A stretch of 64,000 nt of DNA from Mesorhizobium sp. Pch-S. Lineage in GTDB: Bacteria > Pseudomonadota > Alphaproteobacteria > Rhizobiales > Rhizobiaceae. Below, piece after piece: positions 1-8,809 of this stretch. Numbering within the stretch: position 1 is the stretch's first letter; each line of letters opens with the position of its first letter. The notes under the pieces were generated by a model. That model saw only the letters and a program-made list of their open reading frames with translations. It searched no databases and was not told the origin of the DNA. The position numbers were made by a program, and so were the translations under genes. Location: assembly GCF_004136315.1 (NCBI RefSeq), contig NZ_CP029562.1, forward strand, positions 124,001 to 188,000, written 5' to 3'.

Positions 1-1
1 T

Positions 2-571
2 CTCGGCCTGGTCATCGCCGAGTTCGGTCTCTATTTCGCGCATCGTCTCAGCCATGAGCGCCTGCTGCTCTGGCGCTTCCATGCCCTGCATCACAGCGTC
101 GAGCGGCTCTGGGTGCTCAACACCGGGCGTTTCCACTTCGTCGATTCGCTGATCAAGATGCTGCTCGGCCAGTTGCCGCTTTATCTGCTCGGCGCGCCGC
201 TGCCGGTGTTTCTCTGGCTCGGCGCGGCGTCAGTGTTCATCGGACTTTTGACCCATTGCAACATCGATATGCGCACCGGCCTGCTCGACCGGATCTTCAC
301 CACGCCGTGCATCCATCGTTGGCACCATTCGCGCGACCTGCGCGAAGGCAACACCAACTATTGCGAAAACATCGTCATCTGGGATCAGGTGTTCGGTACC
401 TATCACAATCCCGCACGCCCCTCCTCGACCGACATCGGCATCAGCGGAACGATCGACAGAAGTTTCTTCGATCAGATCATACAGCCCTTTTCCAAAGCCG
501 GTGTACGACGCATCCTCGGCAGGCCGCCACGGAAAACAAGTCGGGACGAATCCGAGCGCCAGGAAACCTAG
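2..571 (+). CDS. Sterol desaturase / fatty acid hydroxylase family protein (5' end missing)
   Basis: The reading frame is open from the window edge to a TAG at 569-571, so the N-terminus lies outside. The visible part has the histidine clusters of the membrane di-iron hydroxylase family: FAHRLSHE, FHALHHS and CIHRWHHSRD, separated by a hydrophobic stretch (about LLGQLPLYLLGAPLPVFLWL). Enzymes of this family are integral membrane oxygenases that hydroxylate or desaturate lipids with a di-iron centre held by eight or more histidines. The substrate cannot be told from sequence. The C-terminal 40 residues are polar and basic. A TetR regulator follows about 150 bases downstream in the same direction but has its own upstream palindrome, so co-transcription is not implied. 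Confidence 0.85.
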   Translation, partial: LGLVIAEFGLYFAHRLSHERLLLWRFHALHHSVERLWVLNTGRFHFVDSLIKMLLGQLPLYLLGAPLPVFLWLGAASVFIGLLTHCNIDMRTGLLDRIFTTPCIHRWHHSRDLREGNTNYCENIVIWDQVFGTYHNPARPSSTDIGISGTIDRSFFDQIIQPFSKAGVRRILGRPPRKTSRDESERQET

Positions 572-685
572 ACCGGCTGTGACGCCTGCCAGTGTCACGG
601 CGGTCTCAGGCACCATCCGCTGGACCATTGACATTTTCTTTCGTCGAACCCTCGTGAATTGAAACCTTCCGCACTTGAATTAATT

Positions 686-693
686 GAACGTTC
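686..693. promoter_or_regulatory. Palindromic candidate operator upstream of the TetR gene
   Basis: GAACGTTC is a perfect 8-base palindrome within an AT-rich stretch (TTAATTGAACGTTCGTTTTA), about 32 bases before the TetR start codon. TetR repressors commonly bind such short dyads next to their own gene, so autoregulation and control of the leucine genes downstream is plausible. This is inference from position and symmetry only. Confidence 0.4.
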
Positions 694-724
694 GTTTTAT
701 TCCTATCTTCGCGGAGAGAGGACA

Positions 725-1357
725 ATGGCCAGAACGACAGGTTCGGACGGCGAACGGACGGAAGCGGCGATCCGCGACGCGGCGCTGCTGCTGATCGCGC
801 GTCATGGCTACGAGGCGGTTTCAATGCGCCAGCTGGCTGCGGAAGTGGGCGTGCAGGCTGCCGCGCTTTATCGCTATTTCCCGACCAAGGAAGACCTGCT
901 CTACACACTGATGCAGGATCATATGGCGGGACTGCTGGCGGCGTGGCAGGTCGCTCGCCCTGACACAGCCAGCCCGGCGGTGCGTCTCGCGGCTTATGTC
1001 GAAAACCATATTGCCTTCCACATCGAGCGCCGATCATCGACGCATGTCTCCAACATGGAACTACGCAGCCTCGCACCGGAGCGGCTGACCCATATCCTGA
1101 AGCTCCGCACGGCCTATGAGAAGGAACTACGCTCAATCCTGCGCGACGGCGCCGAAGCTGGTGTCTTCGCTGTTGACGACATTGGCCTCACTGCCATGGC
1201 GCTGATCCAGATGATGACTGGCGTCATCGTCTGGTACCGGCCCGGCGAGCGCCTGTCGATCGGCGGCGTCACTGAAACTTATCTGTCCATGACCATGCGC
1301 CTTGTCGGGGCGCCACAGCCTGCTGGGGAGCAAAGGCATGTACACGAACACGCTTAA
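725..1357 (+). CDS. TetR/AcrR family regulator, probably of leucine/isovalerate catabolism
   Basis: This 210-residue protein has an N-terminal TetR helix-turn-helix (about residues 12-58: [20 protein letters not shown], then [20 protein letters not shown]) and a variable ligand-binding C-terminal domain. The ATG at 725 is preferred over one 22 codons upstream because a GAGAGAGGA ribosome site lies just before it and the family homology starts there. The gene overlaps the isovaleryl-CoA dehydrogenase start by 20 bases, so the two are co-transcribed. Regulators of branched-chain acyl-CoA breakdown in proteobacteria are known from both the MerR (LiuR) and TetR (LiuQ) families. A LiuQ-like role is inferred from context. 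The ligand is probably an acyl-CoA. Confidence 0.85.
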   Translation: MARTTGSDGERTEAAIRDAALLLIARHGYEAVSMRQLAAEVGVQAAALYRYFPTKEDLLYTLMQDHMAGLLAAWQVARPDTASPAVRLAAYVENHIAFHIERRSSTHVSNMELRSLAPERLTHILKLRTAYEKELRSILRDGAEAGVFAVDDIGLTAMALIQMMTGVIVWYRPGERLSIGGVTETYLSMTMRLVGAPQPAGEQRHVHEHA

Positions 1358-2501
1358 TTTCGGGCTCGGCGAGGATATCGAAGCGTTGCGCGATCTCACC
1401 CGCCGCTTCGCCCAGGACAAGATCGCGCCGCTGGCAGCGGAAATCGACGCCAGCAATGAATTTCCACCGCATCTGTGGCCCGAACTCGGCGCGCTTGGCC
1501 TGCTCGGCATGACAGCCGATCCCGATTATGGCGGCTCGGGCATGGGCTATCTGGCGCATGTGGTGGCGATGGAGGAGATCAGCCGTGCGTCGGCTTCTGT
1601 CGGCCTTTCCTATGGCGCGCATTCCAATCTTTGCGTCAACCAGATCAACCGCTGGGCGACGCCGGCGCAGAAGGAAAAATACCTGCCCCAGCTCTGTTCG
1701 GGCGAACATGTCGGCGCACTCGCCATGTCGGAACCCGGCGCCGGCTCGGACGTGGTATCGCTGCGTCTGCGCGCTGAAAAGAAAAATGACCGTTATGTCC
1801 TGAACGGCACCAAGATGTGGATCACCAACGGTCCCGATGCCGAGACCATGGTGGTCTATGCAAAGACCGACCCGGAGCGGCATTCGCGCGGCATCACCGC
1901 CTTCATCATCGAGCGCAGCTTCAAGGGCTTTTCGGTGGCGCAGAAGCTCGACAAGCTCGGCATGCGCGGCTCCAACACCGGCGAACTGGTGTTCGAAGAT
2001 GTCGAAGTACCGTTCGAAAACGTGCTTCACGAAGAAGGACGCGGCGTCGAGGTGCTGATGTCCGGCCTCGACTATGAGCGCACCGTCCTTGCAGGAGGCC
2101 CGCTCGGCATCATGGCCGCGTGCATGGACGTCGCCCTGCCCTATGTGCATGAGCGCAAGCAGTTCGGACAGCCGATTGGCACCTTCCAGCTCGTCCAGGG
2201 CAAGCTGGCCGACATGTATACGACGATGAATGCCTGCCGCGCTTATGTCTACGCGGTGGCTGCCGCCTGCGATCGCAAGGAGACCACGCGCAAGGACGCC
2301 GCCGGCTGTATCCTGTTTGCCGCGGAGAAAGCGACCTTGATGGCGCTGGATGCCATCCAGTTGCTCGGCGGCAATGGCTATATCAACGACTATTCGACCG
2401 GCAGACTGCTGCGCGACGCCAAGCTCTATGAGATCGGCGCCGGCACCAGCGAGATTCGCCGCTGGCTGATCGGTCGCGAAATGATGGCAGAAGCGATCTA
2501 A
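1338..2501 (+). CDS. ivd: Isovaleryl-CoA dehydrogenase
   Basis: The enzyme oxidises isovaleryl-CoA to 3-methylcrotonyl-CoA in leucine breakdown, passing electrons from FAD to ETF. The 387 residues cover all three acyl-CoA dehydrogenase domains: N-terminal helical, middle beta ([37 protein letters not shown]) and C-terminal helical ([20 protein letters not shown]). Glu247 in [11 protein letters not shown] sits where isovaleryl-CoA dehydrogenases carry their catalytic base, unlike most acyl-CoA dehydrogenases, which use a glutamate nearer the C-terminus. The ATG at 1338 follows GGGGAGCAAAGGC and overlaps the TetR gene; an upstream start would add 12 unrelated residues. The next genes encode the following pathway step. 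Confidence 0.93.
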   Translation: MYTNTLNFGLGEDIEALRDLTRRFAQDKIAPLAAEIDASNEFPPHLWPELGALGLLGMTADPDYGGSGMGYLAHVVAMEEISRASASVGLSYGAHSNLCVNQINRWATPAQKEKYLPQLCSGEHVGALAMSEPGAGSDVVSLRLRAEKKNDRYVLNGTKMWITNGPDAETMVVYAKTDPERHSRGITAFIIERSFKGFSVAQKLDKLGMRGSNTGELVFEDVEVPFENVLHEEGRGVEVLMSGLDYERTVLAGGPLGIMAACMDVALPYVHERKQFGQPIGTFQLVQGKLADMYTTMNACRAYVYAVAAACDRKETTRKDAAGCILFAAEKATLMALDAIQLLGGNGYINDYSTGRLLRDAKLYEIGAGTSEIRRWLIGREMMAEAI

Positions 2502-2593
2502 GGTGGAACCCCGCGCGACATTTCCCGCCGTGCTGGACATCTTTCATGCCAAGGCAGCAATGGATGCCACCTGTCAGCGCCTGAGGAGGAAAC

Positions 2594-4201
2594 ATGCCGG
2601 TCATTAAGTCTTCCATCTCCACCTCCTCAGAGGGCTTCCGCGCCAATGCGGAGCGCATGCGCGCGCTGGTCTCAGACATTTCGGACAAGGCAGTCTTGGT
2701 GCAGCGTGGCGGCTCCGAGGAAGCTCGTGCTCGCCACACTGCACGCGGCAAGCTGCTACCGCGCGATCGATTGGCGCAATTGCTGGATACGGGCTCGCCC
2801 TTTCTCGAGATCGGCCAGTTCGCGGCGTGGGATATGTATGACGACGCGATTTCCGCAGCCGGCATGATCGCCGGCATCGGCCGTGTCGAGGGCCGTGAGG
2901 TCATGGTGGTGGTGAACGACGCCACCGTCAAAGGTGGCACCTACTATCCGCTGACAGTCAAGAAGCATCTGCGCGCACAGGAGATCGCGCTGCAGAACAG
3001 GCTGCCCTGCGTCTATCTGGTCGATTCCGGTGGCGCCAACCTGCCCAACCAGGACGAGGTCTTTCCCGACCGCGAGCATTTCGGCCGCATCTTCTACAAC
3101 CAGGCCAATATGAGCGCGGCAGGCATTCCGCAGATCGCCTGCGTGATGGGCTCATGTACGGCGGGCGGCGCCTATGTGCCGGCGATGGCGGACGAATCGA
3201 TCATGGTGCGCAAGCATGCCACCATTTTCCTCGGCGGCCCGCCATTGGTTAAGGCGGCGACCGGCGAGGACGTCAGCGCCGAAGAGCTTGGCGGTGCCGA
3301 CCTGCACACACGCGAAAGCGGCGTTGCCGACCACTACGCCATGGACGACGAGCACGCGCTGGCGATTTGCCGCCGCATCGTGCGCAATCTCAACCGCAGG
3401 AAGCAGATCGGGCTCGACCTGCGTTCACCTTTGGCGCCACTCCATGATCCGCGCGAGATCCACGGCATCGTGCCTGCGGACCTGCGCCAGCCCTATGATA
3501 TACGTGAAGTGATCGCGCGCATCGTCGACGGCTCGGAGCTCGACGAATTCAAGCAGAACTACGGAACAACACTGGTCACCGGGTTTGCCCACATTCACGG
3601 CATGCCCGTCGGCATCATCGCCAACAATGGCGTGCTGTTTTCCGAAAGTGCCGTGAAAGGCGCGCATTTCATCGAACTGTGCTGCCAACGCAGGATCCCG
3701 CTGGTGTTCCTGCAGAACATCACCGGCTTCATGGTCGGCAAGAAATACGAAGCTGGAGGCATCGCCAAGGACGGTGCCAAGCTGGTGACCGCGGTCGCAA
3801 CCGCACAGGTGCCGAAGGTGACGATGATCATCGGCGGCTCATTCGGCGCCGGCAATTACGGCATGTGCGGCCGCGCCTACTCGCCCCGCTTCCTGTGGAT
3901 GTGGCCGAACGCGCGCATTTCGGTAATGGGCGGCGAGCAGGCGGCGATGGTGCTGGCGCTGGTGCGGCGCGAGAACATCGAGCGCAAGGGCGGCGCGTGG
4001 TCAGCTGCTGAAGAGGCGGAATTCAAACGCCCGACGCTGGAGAAATATGAACGCGAGGGCCACCCGCTCTATTCTTCCGCCCGCCTGTGGGATGACGGCA
4101 TCATCGACCCGGCAAGATCGCGCGAGGTGCTGGCGCTGTCGTTGTCGGCTGCGCTGAATGCGCCGATCGAAGATACGAAGTTCGGCGTATTCAGGATGTG
4201 A
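2594..4201 (+). CDS. mccB: Methylcrotonyl-CoA carboxylase, beta (carboxyltransferase) subunit
   Basis: This subunit transfers carboxyl from biotin to 3-methylcrotonyl-CoA, giving 3-methylglutaconyl-CoA in leucine breakdown. The 535 residues match the usual length and contain both carboxyltransferase halves: an N-terminal crotonase fold ([36 protein letters not shown]) and a C-terminal one ([40 protein letters not shown]). The motif [17 protein letters not shown] is typical of the methylcrotonyl-CoA rather than propionyl-CoA type. An AGGAGGA site lies seven bases before the ATG. It partners with the alpha subunit gene at 5420, which is frameshifted in this sequence. Confidence 0.95.
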   Translation: MPVIKSSISTSSEGFRANAERMRALVSDISDKAVLVQRGGSEEARARHTARGKLLPRDRLAQLLDTGSPFLEIGQFAAWDMYDDAISAAGMIAGIGRVEGREVMVVVNDATVKGGTYYPLTVKKHLRAQEIALQNRLPCVYLVDSGGANLPNQDEVFPDREHFGRIFYNQANMSAAGIPQIACVMGSCTAGGAYVPAMADESIMVRKHATIFLGGPPLVKAATGEDVSAEELGGADLHTRESGVADHYAMDDEHALAICRRIVRNLNRRKQIGLDLRSPLAPLHDPREIHGIVPADLRQPYDIREVIARIVDGSELDEFKQNYGTTLVTGFAHIHGMPVGIIANNGVLFSESAVKGAHFIELCCQRRIPLVFLQNITGFMVGKKYEAGGIAKDGAKLVTAVATAQVPKVTMIIGGSFGAGNYGMCGRAYSPRFLWMWPNARISVMGGEQAAMVLALVRRENIERKGGAWSAAEEAEFKRPTLEKYEREGHPLYSSARLWDDGIIDPARSREVLALSLSAALNAPIEDTKFGVFRM

Positions 4202-4320
4202 TGCCGTGGGTTTTTCTTACGCCACATTGAGGCACACCCGAATCAGCGGCTGGCTCAAAGAATTCAGTTGGCCGCGGCCAAGAATCTCCTCTACCCACTG
4301 GCGTGTTCTGCTTTGGGCAT

Positions 4321-4707
4321 ATGGGGGTAAAATTGCGACATCTTCGTTCCTTGAATATATCCATTCTTGCTGGCGTGATTCTTGCGGCGATTTCAAACAC
4401 AGCAGGCGCGGAGCCTCTGGCAGGCAGTCAGGGCGACAAGCGTTTCCCGCCGACGTTGCCGGACAGTCCGAAAGATCCCTGCACCAAGGCCTGGAAGGCC
4501 TATGTGGCGGCCGGCGGTCACTCGGCCTACGCGATCACGCCCTATTCGCGGGTGAGGGATATTTTCGTCATCTGCGGCAGTTCGCTCAACGCAAAGACGC
4601 AGGCCGCCGCGGAAGAAAAAGCGATGGCAAGCTGCGTACGGACCCGCGACAGCTACAAGGGCAAGATCAACATCGGTGGCGTCTGCGAGATCGCCGCTTC
4701 GAAGTAG
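4321..4707 (+). CDS. Small exported protein of unknown function inside the leucine cluster
   Basis: The product has 128 residues from the ATG at 4321; a GTG at 4303 would add six. The N-terminus is a signal peptide (basic start, hydrophobic SILAGVILAAISNTAGA, cleavage near AGA-EP). The mature part has four cysteines (DPCTKAW, IFVICGSS, MASCVRT, GGVCEIA), which could form two disulfides in the periplasm. I do not recognise a catalytic motif. It lies between the carboxylase beta and VOC genes, reading the same way, but without an obvious metabolic link. No strong ribosome site is seen. Its coding status rests on the good signal peptide and in-frame composition. Confidence 0.65.
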   Translation: MGVKLRHLRSLNISILAGVILAAISNTAGAEPLAGSQGDKRFPPTLPDSPKDPCTKAWKAYVAAGGHSAYAITPYSRVRDIFVICGSSLNAKTQAAAEEKAMASCVRTRDSYKGKINIGGVCEIAASK

Positions 4708-4839
4708 GTCGCGCCTGCTCCAGCCACAACGCGGCGTCGCAGACTCGATCGGAATGTCGGCCGCACCAGGCATGGGGTGGCCGGCACGGTCTTCTTCCGA
4801 CACATTGTTTCCTCCAGTAGCCAACCATCGGAGGAGAGC

Positions 4840-5247
4840 ATGCAATTCCACCGCGGCCGCCTGATCGACCATATTCACCTTCGGGCAGCTGACCTGGAGG
4901 TGACCAGACGCTTCTATCGCGCCGTGCTCGCCGCCATCGGCCGTGCCGATTCCATTTATGAAGGCGACAGCTTTTTCTCCGCCGACGAATTGTGGATCGA
5001 CACTGCAAACGGGCCAACATCGCGTGTGCACCTCGCTTTCCAGGTGCCCGATCGCGAGACAGTGGCGAAATTTTACGAGGCGGGGCTTGCCGCAGGCGGC
5101 AAGGACAATGGCGAGCCAGGTGAGCGCAATTATCATCCCGGCTACTATGCCGCCTTCCTGTTCGATCCGGACGGCAACAACATCGAAGCGGTCTTCCATG
5201 GCCCCTCCGAGCGTTCCGCGCCTTCTGTCGTGATCACGCCGGAATAG
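4840..5247 (+). CDS. VOC (glyoxalase/bleomycin-resistance fold) family protein
   Basis: The 135-residue protein has the vicinal-oxygen-chelate fold: it opens with LIDHIHLRAADLEVTRRFYR and ends with YYAAFLFDPDGNNIEAVFH, the usual first metal-ligand strand and the DPDGNxxE signature of one VOC unit. Such proteins are small metal-dependent lyases, isomerases or dioxygenases and usually dimerise. The start at 4840 is chosen because GGAGGAGAG lies just before it and the fold begins immediately; an upstream in-frame start would add 21 non-homologous residues. It sits between the two carboxylase subunit genes. Its substrate is unknown. Confidence 0.85.
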   Translation: MQFHRGRLIDHIHLRAADLEVTRRFYRAVLAAIGRADSIYEGDSFFSADELWIDTANGPTSRVHLAFQVPDRETVAKFYEAGLAAGGKDNGEPGERNYHPGYYAAFLFDPDGNNIEAVFHGPSERSAPSVVITPE

Positions 5248-5419
5248 ATGCAAGCGGAAGCAGGATGCCCAGGACAGGTTTCGTCGAAACGGATTTCGCA
5301 AGGGTCAGCTTGGTGCAATCGCACGCCGGCGCGCCCCGCGAAAACCACGAGAATTCAATTCGTTGCTGGTGGAGTTCGCGAAGAGCGATTGAGCCGTCTT
5401 TTCGCCGATGGAGGCCCCA

Positions 5420-7371
5420 ATGTTCTCAAAGATCCTGATTGCCAACCGCGGTGAAATTGCGTGCCGTGTCATCCGCACGGCGCGCCGGCTGGGCGTGACC
5501 ACCGTTGCGGTCTATTCGGATGCGGATGCCGCCTCGCTGCATGTCGCTATGGCCGACGAAGCCGTGCATATCGGTGCCTCTCCGGTTGGCGAAAGCTATC
5601 TGAGGGGAGATCGCATCATTGCCGCGGCAAAGCAGACAGGAGCCGAGGCCATCCATCCCGGCTACGGTTTCCTTTCGGAAAATCCGGATTTTGTGGATCA
5701 GGTCATCGCCGCCGGCCTGGTCTTCATCGGCCCGTCGGCCGATTCCATCCGCGCTATGGGCCTCAAGGACGCTGCCAAGCGGCTTATGGAAAAAGCCGGT
5801 GTGCCGGTAGTGCCCGGCTATCACGGTGAGGCGCAGGACATTGTGCTGCTTGCCGGCAAGGCCCGCGAGATCGGCTATCCCGTGCTGATCAAGGCGCGTG
5901 CCGGCGGTGGCGGCAAGGGCATGCGTCGCGTCGACAACCCTGACGATTTCTCGGAGGCTCTCTCCGGGGCCCGCCGCGAGGCCAAGGCAGCCTTCGGTGA
6001 CGACCGCGTGCTGGTCGAGAAATATGTCGACAAGCCACGCCATATCGAGGTGCAGGTGTTCGGGGACAATTTCGGCAACGCCGTGCATCTTTACGAGCGC
6101 GACTGCTCCGCACAGCGCCGCCACCAGAAGGTCATCGAGGAGGCCCCCGCTCCGGATATGACTCCGGCCCTGCGCAAGGCGATGACCGAGGCAGCGGTAA
6201 AGGCCGCCAGGGCAATCAAATACTCGGGTGCCGGCACCATCGAATTCATCGTCGACGCATCGGAAGGGCTCAAGGCCGATCGCTTCTGGTTCATGGAAAT
6301 GAACACGCGTCTGCAGGTGGAGCATCCGGTCACCGAGATGATCACCGGCGTTGATCTGGTCGAGTGGCAGTTGCGTGTCGCCTCGGGCGAGAAACTGCCC
6401 AGGACGCAGGACCAGATCACCCTTTCCGGCCATGCCTTCGAGGCGAGGCTCTATGCGGAGGACGCCTCGAAAGGCTTCCTGCCCGCCATCGGCACGCTGC
6501 ACCATCTGCGTTTCCCCGGGCAGGCACCGGCCGAGGCCACCATGCGCATCGAAACGGGCGTCCGCGAGGGCGATGCCATTTCGCCTTATTACGATCCGAT
6601 GATCGCCAAGCTTGTCGTGCATGGAAATGACCGCACGGCCGCACTTTCTGCGCTGGAAACCGCGTTGGCGGGAACGGAAATCGCGGGCTCGGTCACCAAC
6701 ACGGCGTTTCTGGCGGCGCTGGCTGCAGACCCGGATTTTGCCACGGGCGACGTGGACACGGGACTGATCGGCCGCAAGCAGGAAAGACTGACCACCATTC
6801 CTGCCCCCGGCGACGAGATCATCGCCACGGCGGCACTCGCAGCCGCCGATGTTGCGGAGAATCGCGATCCGTCGGACCCGTGGTCATCGCTTGTCGGCTA
6901 CGCCCATTTCCACGCGGGTGCCCGAAACATCGCGCTCAAGGCGGGCGAGAGCACCATCACGGCCCGGATCACCGCACGCACCGACGGTGGCTTCGACGTC
7001 GCCACCGACAATGGCATCCATTCGCTGCGTGCTGGTGCGGCAAGCGATTGGCACGCTGGCCGGAGCACGTCACCGTCTTCTCTGGTGCGACCGGTTACAA
7101 TTTCGGCGTTCCGAACCCGCTCGCCAGGGCAGACGATGCCGGTGCAGGCGCGGGCAACCTGCGCGCGCCGATGCCCGGCCTGGTCAAGGTGGTGCGCTCG
7201 GGACCCGGCGAGACCGTGGTCAAGGGACAACCGCTGCTGATCCTCGAGGCCATGAAGATGGAACACACGATCGCGGCGCCGCATGATGGCACCATCGCGG
7301 AGATCGCCGCCGAGGGCGCGCAGGTGACCGACGGCACCGTACTTGTGAAATTTGTCGAGGCAGACGCCTGA
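5420..7371 (+). pseudogene. mccA: Methylcrotonyl-CoA carboxylase alpha (biotin) subunit, interrupted by a -1 frameshift
   Basis: This is the biotin carboxylase and biotin-carrier subunit of methylcrotonyl-CoA carboxylase. The first frame (5420 to about 7056) encodes the full biotin carboxylase: FSKILIANRGEIACRVIRT, KARAGGGGKGMRRV and FMEMNTRLQVEHPVTE. It then runs into non-homologous sequence and stops at 7240. The remaining part, VTVFSGATGYNFGVPNPLA and the biotin site EAMKMEH, continues in another frame to TGA at 7371. One base appears to be missing near 7052-7062 (CACGCTGGCCGG); restoring it rejoins the protein. No slippery run is present, so programmed frameshifting is unlikely. GGAGG five bases before 5420 supports that start. 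A sequencing error is as likely as a real null allele. Confidence 0.88.
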
Positions 7372-7390
7372 GCGATGATATCGAACGCCT

Positions 7391-7433
7391 CCAAAAAAGA
7401 ATGGCCGGGACAAGCCCGGCCATTCTTTTTTGG
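7391..7433. terminator. Bidirectional terminator between mccA and the first binding-protein gene
   Basis: A perfect 19-base inverted repeat (7391-7409 and 7415-7433) surrounds a five-base loop. The arms end in A6 and T6, so the hairpin plus U-tract works in both directions. It sits between two convergent genes. Confidence 0.9.
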
Positions 7434-7450
7434 AAATCGATCTTACGAGA

Positions 7451-8575
7451 TCAGTCCAGCTTGATCGGCGCGTATTTGCCGTCGTGCCACTGGTTGATGT
7501 CGAACTTCGGATCCTTGATGTCACCCTTCTCGTCCAGCGTGATTTCACCAACCACGGTGGCGATCGGCTTGCCGTCCTTCAGGGCCGCAGCCACCTTGGC
7601 CGGATCGTCGGAACCGGCACGCTCGACGCCCTGGGCGATTGCCTGGATAACGCCGTAGGAGAACAGGGTGAAGCCTTCCGGCGAGAAGCCGCCGGCCTTG
7701 ATCTTTTCGACAGCTTCCTTGGCCTCAGGCTTGGCCTGCGGGTCGGACGGGAACACGAACATCGTGCCTTCGCCAGCCGGGCCGGCGATCTGCCAGAACT
7801 CCGGATTGGAAAGGCTGTCGGGCATGATCAGCTGGAAATCAAAGTTCTGTTCCTTGGCCTGACGTTTGATCAGACCACCTTCCGGGTGATAACCGCCGAA
7901 ATAGACGACATCGGCCTTCAGTTCCTTCAGCTTGGTGACCAGCGCCGAATAGTCCTTCTCACCGGCGTTGATGCCTTCGTAGGCGATTTCCTTGAGGCCA
8001 CCCTCATTCATGGTCTTCTTCACCGCATCCGCCGCGCCCTGGCCGTAAGCGCTCTTGTCATGCAGCAGCACGACATTCTTGCCGGCGTATTTCTTGGCGA
8101 TCCACGGACCGACGAAATTACCGCCGGCATCGTCACGGATGTAGAGGCGCAGGATCGTCGGCCAGCCCTTCTTGAAGGCAGCTTCCGTCAGTTCCGGGTT
8201 GGACGAAGCCGGCGTGATCATGACGATGCCATTCTCGGCATAGATGGCCGACGCCGGAATGGTGGAACCCGAACAGGCATGACCGTCGACGAACTTGATA
8301 CCCGCGGCCGCAATGCGGTTGGCGACCGAAACGGCCTGCTTGGGATCGCAGGCGTCGTCTTCGACGACGATCTTGATCTTCTTGCCGCCAATGCCACCCT
8401 TCTCGTTGATCGCTGCGGCAGCGGCATTGGCGCCCTGCTTGAACTGATCGCCGATCGGAGCGAGCTGACCGGTCATCGGACCGACCACCGCGATGGAAAT
8501 ATCTTCGGCGTATGCCGCCGAGGCGCTGAGCACCGTGGCAAACACGGCTGCGCCCAGGAATTTTGCTGATTTCAA
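7451..8575 (-). CDS. Branched-chain amino acid ABC transporter substrate-binding protein (copy 1)
   Basis: This periplasmic LivJ/LivK-type protein captures branched-chain amino acids for a Liv-type ABC importer. It has a signal peptide (LGAAVFATVLSASAAYA-ED) and the type I periplasmic-binding fold: ISIAVVGPMTGQLAPIGDQF, DGHACSGSTIPASAIYAE, LHDKSAYGQGAADAVKKTM and YFGGYHPEGGLI. I place the start at a TTG (8575), preceded by GGGAGGG at ideal distance; the neighbouring paralogue starts at the equivalent GTG, and both then have 374 residues. An ATG at 8590 is the alternative. No permease or ATPase gene is nearby. It stands just after the leucine-degradation genes, which fits its likely substrate. 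Confidence 0.93.
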   Translation of the reverse strand: MKSAKFLGAAVFATVLSASAAYAEDISIAVVGPMTGQLAPIGDQFKQGANAAAAAINEKGGIGGKKIKIVVEDDACDPKQAVSVANRIAAAGIKFVDGHACSGSTIPASAIYAENGIVMITPASSNPELTEAAFKKGWPTILRLYIRDDAGGNFVGPWIAKKYAGKNVVLLHDKSAYGQGAADAVKKTMNEGGLKEIAYEGINAGEKDYSALVTKLKELKADVVYFGGYHPEGGLIKRQAKEQNFDFQLIMPDSLSNPEFWQIAGPAGEGTMFVFPSDPQAKPEAKEAVEKIKAGGFSPEGFTLFSYGVIQAIAQGVERAGSDDPAKVAAALKDGKPIATVVGEITLDEKGDIKDPKFDINQWHDGKYAPIKLD

Positions 8576-8649
8576 CTCGAACCCTCCCATTGCTTTGCGC
8601 AAGCCCTCCCGGCTGCGCTTGCGTGCAATGGGCGCAAAAATTTGCTGTT

Positions 8650-8655
8650 CGTCAA
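8650..8655 (-). promoter_or_regulatory. Candidate -35 box of binding-protein copy 1
   Basis: On the minus strand GGGCTTGACGAAC carries a TTGACG hexamer, followed by a T-rich spacer and CCATT. The same arrangement precedes the paralogous gene at 8810-9934, so the element is conserved between the copies. The -10 box is weak. Confidence 0.45.
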
Positions 8656-8753
8656 GCCCATGCGGGCTGCATTGCATGTGTCCGGTTAATGCAATGATCA
8701 ATTCCTGTGATTGGTGTCAGAACCGGTGCCAGTGTTGCCACAGCATCGAAAAT

Positions 8754-8784
8754 AAGAATGGCCGGGATTATCCCGGCCACTCTT
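8754..8784. terminator. Hairpin between the two binding-protein genes
   Basis: A 14-base stem with one mismatch (8754-8767 with 8771-8784) and a three-base loop uses the same AAGAATGGCCGGG core as the terminators at 7391 and 46052. It lies just downstream of copy 2 on the minus strand and probably ends its transcript. Confidence 0.7.
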
Positions 8785-8809
8785 CTGTTCAGCAGGAACC
8801 TGCCATGGA

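Noticed and set aside
7040..7070. Programmed ribosomal frameshift in the carboxylase alpha gene
   Set aside because: No slippery heptamer or downstream stimulator is visible, and the enzyme family is not known for recoding.
7430..8569. 379-codon plus-strand frame opposite binding-protein copy 1
   Set aside because: Antisense shadow; a similar frame also lies opposite copy 2 because the two genes are paralogous.
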